NCBI RefSeq assembly: GCF_019679455.1
Contig: NZ_JAIEZQ010000002.1
Span: forward strand, 496,001 to 560,000
Direction of reading: 5' to 3'
DNA length: 64,000 nt
Origin: Nocardioides jiangsuensis
Lineage (GTDB): Bacteria > Actinomycetota > Actinomycetes > Propionibacteriales > Nocardioidaceae
The notes under the pieces were generated by a model, which ran no database searches, was not told where the DNA came from, and saw only the letters and a program-made list of their open reading frames with translations. Every line of letters begins with the position of its first letter. The stretch's first letter is position 1. Positions 62,052 through 64,000 of the stretch are shown here, piece after piece. Both the position numbers and the translations under genes were made by a program.

Positions 62052-62477
62052 ATGAACCTCACCGCGTTCCAGAAGCTGCGCAGCGGGCTCCGGCGTCACG
62101 GGGTGCCGGCCGCCGGCCGTGACCTGCTGTCGTTCGAGCTCCGGCTGCGGACCGCGCTGGAGGAGGTCGGCGTCTTCGCCGACGTCGAGGTGGAGCGCAC
62201 CCCCGACCACGACCGGCTGCTGGTCGCGCTGTGCAGCTACCGCGGCGACCTGACCGAGGACGAGGTCGCCTGGACCCTCGAGGACCTCTGGGCCGACCTC
62301 GGCCACAGCCACTGGTCGGCGCACAGCTTCCTGACCGACCGCGGTCACGTGGAGCTGCAGGCCGGGTCGCTGAGCGGCGTCGCCGGCTCCTACCTCACCG
62401 TGCACCTGGTCGCGCAGGCCCAGGAGCTGCCCGCGCAGCGCACGCGCTCCGACGCCCCGGTCGCCGTCCCCGCCTGA
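62052..62477 (+). CDS. Conserved protein of unknown function, paralogue of 52477 gene
   Basis: A 141-residue protein: NLTAFQKLRSGLRRHGVPAA, then ELRLRTALEEVGVFADVEVE, then DRLLVALCSYRGDLTEDEVA, then AGSYLTVHLVAQAQELPAQR. The order and many residues match the protein at 52477 (VFDEVEVEHTDDPDQLVIAL and VTVHLVAQ), about 9.6 kb away. The pair must derive from one ancestor. It has no membrane segment or catalytic motif. The ATG has GAAAGG nearby. Function unknown. Confidence 0.65.
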   Translation: MNLTAFQKLRSGLRRHGVPAAGRDLLSFELRLRTALEEVGVFADVEVERTPDHDRLLVALCSYRGDLTEDEVAWTLEDLWADLGHSHWSAHSFLTDRGHVELQAGSLSGVAGSYLTVHLVAQAQELPAQRTRSDAPVAVPA

Positions 62478-62496
62478 GCCCGGGCCGTCACCGGGC
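62478..62496. terminator. Bidirectional hairpin between convergent genes
   Basis: GCCCGG (62478-62483), a 7-base loop, and CCGGGC (62491-62496) form a perfect 6-bp stem. It fills the gap between the paralogue gene and the convergent acetyltransferase, so it could end both transcripts. Confidence 0.45.
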
Positions 62497-62501
62497 CCCC
62501 G

Positions 62502-63506
62502 TCAGGCAGCGGTGCCGGTGAGGTACCGGTAGGCGTGGTGGGTGACGAACCCGAGCCGGTCGTACGCCGCCAGTGCCGGCGGGTTGTCGCCCCGGGTCTG
62601 GAGGTACGCCGTGGTCACGCCACGCTCCGCGGCCCACTCCAGCAGCGCGCCGACCACGACGGTCCCCAGCCCCTGCCGGCGTCGCGCGGGGGAGACCCAC
62701 ACGTTGGTGATCCCGGCCCAGTCGTCGGTCTCCCCGCCGCGCGCCACCCTGCCCTTGGCGACCACGAGCCCGTCCAGCTCCACCGCCGCGAAGCCCACCT
62801 CGGCGGAGCCCTCGAGCACGCCGACCGCGTCGTCGCCGTGGGACAGGGCGCGCGTGTCGTCGGCGAGCCAGGCGGGGCCGCACGCGGGCGTGAGGGTCAC
62901 CGGCGGCACGACGTCCGGCAGCGTCCGCCGTACCACCCGGCGGGCCTGCGCCACCGACGCGACCTGGAACAGCGTGTCCGCCTCTCCGGGCCGCGCGAGG
63001 ACCCACCCCGCGGACTCGAGGGCGTGGTGCACGTCGGAGCCGACGACCACCTGCGCCCACGCCGGCAGGTCGCGCGCGGCGTAGAACGACCGCACCCGCC
63101 CCGCCGCCTCGTCGATCCCCGTGCCGGGGTCGCCGACGGCCAGCGCCGCGTTGGCCCGTGAGCTGTACCCGCCCGACGCGCGCAGCAGCCAGTCGCCGAG
63201 CCGCTCGGTCTCCCGGGCGCGCCAGGCGGCGTCGGCGCGCAGCTCCGCCTCCTCGGGGGAGACCCGGTGCCGCACCGAGGGACGGGGCGGGACCGGCTTG
63301 CCGGAGACGATGTCGCCGACCGCGATCGTGGTGACCGCACCCTCGGCGTCTCGGATCGTGGTCACGCCGTCGGCCCAGGTCTCCATCACGCCGAGCAGGT
63401 CGGTGAACGCGGGACCGCCGGTGGGGCCCGTCTCGCCACGGACCAGGCGCCGGACCACCACCCGCTGCCCGACCACGTGCGGGCCGAGACCGGGGGGATT
63501 CGTCAC
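62502..63506 (-). CDS. GNAT acetyltransferase, Rv0428c/Cg3035-like
   Basis: A 334-residue protein. The N-terminal ~65 residues form a small beta-rich domain (GQRVVVRRLVRGETGPTGGP, TTIAVGDIVSGKPVPPRPS), then a linker, then a C-terminal GNAT domain with the acetyl-CoA loop VSPARRRQGLGTVVVGALL and the late GDNPPALAAYDRLGF strand. This order fits the Rv0428c/Cg3035 type of actinobacterial acetyltransferase. GTG 63506 is the start. The acceptor is unknown. It is divergent from fdxA, a neighbourhood also seen in other actinobacteria as far as I recall. Confidence 0.82.
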   Translation of the reverse strand: MTNPPGLGPHVVGQRVVVRRLVRGETGPTGGPAFTDLLGVMETWADGVTTIRDAEGAVTTIAVGDIVSGKPVPPRPSVRHRVSPEEAELRADAAWRARETERLGDWLLRASGGYSSRANAALAVGDPGTGIDEAAGRVRSFYAARDLPAWAQVVVGSDVHHALESAGWVLARPGEADTLFQVASVAQARRVVRRTLPDVVPPVTLTPACGPAWLADDTRALSHGDDAVGVLEGSAEVGFAAVELDGLVVAKGRVARGGETDDWAGITNVWVSPARRRQGLGTVVVGALLEWAAERGVTTAYLQTRGDNPPALAAYDRLGFVTHHAYRYLTGTAA

Positions 63507-63565
63507 GACGGCGGAACTTTCGCTGGATGGACCGGGTCAGGCGCGTCGGCGCCCGAACGAGATAC

Positions 63566-63589
63566 TAGGCTGTACAACGTTCCGGAACG
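63566..63589 (+). promoter_or_regulatory. fdxA promoter with 12-bp palindrome at the expected start site
   Basis: TAGGCT (63566-63571) is a -10-like box. The perfect palindrome CGTTCCGGAACG (63578-63589) begins six bases later, at the expected transcription start. It could be an operator or a short hairpin in the leader of about 60 bases. Confidence 0.4.
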
Positions 63590-63643
63590 GTGCTCGACCG
63601 TGGTGCGGGACGGACAGCTCAGCTCATCCGAGGAGGAACCAAG

Positions 63644-63967
63644 GTGACGTACGTCATCGCGCAGCCCTGTGTGGACGTCAAGGACAGGGCGTGTGTCGAC
63701 GAGTGCCCCGTCGACTGCATCTACGAAGGCTCGCGGATGCTCTACATCCACCCGGACGAGTGCGTGGACTGCGGGGCCTGTGAGCCCGTCTGCCCGGTGG
63801 AGGCGATCTTCTACGAGGACGACACCCCGGAGCAGTGGAAGGACTACTACAACGCGAACGTCGACTTCTTCGACGACCTCGGCTCGCCCGGCGGTGCCGC
63901 GAAGCTCGGTGTGATCGAGAAGGACCACCCGATGATCGCCGCGCTCCCGCCGCAGAACCAGGAGTGA
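63644..63967 (+). CDS. fdxA: 7Fe ferredoxin
   Basis: A 107-residue bacterial-type 7Fe ferredoxin. The first cluster region is CVDVKDRACVDECPVDC and the second is CVDCGACEPVCP, which fit one [3Fe-4S] and one [4Fe-4S] cluster as in FdxA of mycobacteria. YYNANVDFFDDLGSPGGAAK is the usual C-terminal extension. It is a low-potential electron carrier. GTG 63644 has GAGGAGG nine bases upstream, and TYVIAQPCVD is the standard start. Its stop overlaps a GTG that opens the next gene (GTGA). Confidence 0.92.
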   Translation: MTYVIAQPCVDVKDRACVDECPVDCIYEGSRMLYIHPDECVDCGACEPVCPVEAIFYEDDTPEQWKDYYNANVDFFDDLGSPGGAAKLGVIEKDHPMIAALPPQNQE

Positions 63968-64000
63968 GCGTCCCCGTCGACGACAGCCACGTGCCGCCGC
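63964..64000 (+). CDS. Start of next gene, cut by window end (position suggests dapC)
   Basis: GTG 63964 overlaps the fdxA stop (GTGA) and opens a frame reading SVPVDDSHVPP up to the window edge. In many actinobacteria the gene after fdxA encodes N-succinyldiaminopimelate aminotransferase (dapC); that identity is from conserved order only, because twelve codons cannot show it. Confidence 0.4.
   Translation, partial: MSVPVDDSHVPP

Overview
The window is high-GC DNA with dense genes, frequent GTG starts, 4-base ATGA/GTGA overlaps and several leaderless-type promoters (TAnnnT 6-7 nt before the start codon). With mycothiol synthesis (mshB), an F420-type nitroreductase homologue and an actinobacterial gas-vesicle cluster, this points to an actinobacterium, most likely Nocardioides or a relative (genus is inference). 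No rRNA, tRNA, CRISPR array, insertion sequence or phage gene was seen.

Layout. 1-16000: mixed housekeeping and accessory genes: a truncated RibD/DHFR-like gene, ctlX-type hydrolase, a frameshifted D-amino-acid oxidase, an F420-type nitroreductase homologue, a DUF429-alarmone synthetase fusion, an NYN-domain protein, an AI-2E family permease, cardiolipin synthase, and a divergent DUF6493-like/SWIM zinc-finger pair.

16000-37700: the centre of interest, a C1/betaine catabolic island. It holds a methylenetetrahydrofolate reductase homologue, DUF1638, a 2Fe-2S/ASKHA corrinoid reactivase, a methyl-THF:corrinoid methyltransferase, a corrinoid protein, an IclR regulator, a non-pyrrolysine MttB-family methyltransferase, formyl-THF deformylase (purU), a second IclR regulator, then betB, betA, an OpuA/ProU-type betaine transporter with a duplicated permease, a PLP enzyme, a dimethylglycine/sarcosine oxidase-type flavoprotein with a THF domain, and etfBA. 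Together they predict uptake of choline and betaine, oxidation of choline to glycine betaine, corrinoid-dependent removal of the first methyl group onto THF, THF-linked oxidative removal of the next, and disposal of C1 units as formate. Short operator-like motifs (TAGTGCGY flanked by GTTGCG half-sites) recur upstream of the second iclR, betB and the dimethylglycine flavoprotein, with a related site before the metF homologue, which suggests one regulon.

37700-41000: an SMR efflux pump and TetR regulator behind a near-perfect 30-bp palindrome, a small conserved protein, and a two-gene operon of a cysteine-desulfurase-like protein and an SDR. 41000-47115: a complete actinobacterial-type gas vesicle operon (Y/Z-like genes with charged disordered tails, then gvpA, F, G, O, J, L, S, K). 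47115-64000: sulfite-oxidase-type molybdoenzyme, flavodoxin-fold reductase, Ski2-like helicase, LuxR-type response regulator, thioesterase, DUF222/HNH protein, a frameshifted histidine phosphatase, a Nudix-phosphotransferase fusion, mshB, a VanW protein, a Rv0428c-type acetyltransferase, 7Fe ferredoxin fdxA and the first codons of the gene after it. Two paralogous ~135-140-residue proteins of unknown function lie near 52.5 and 62.1 kb.
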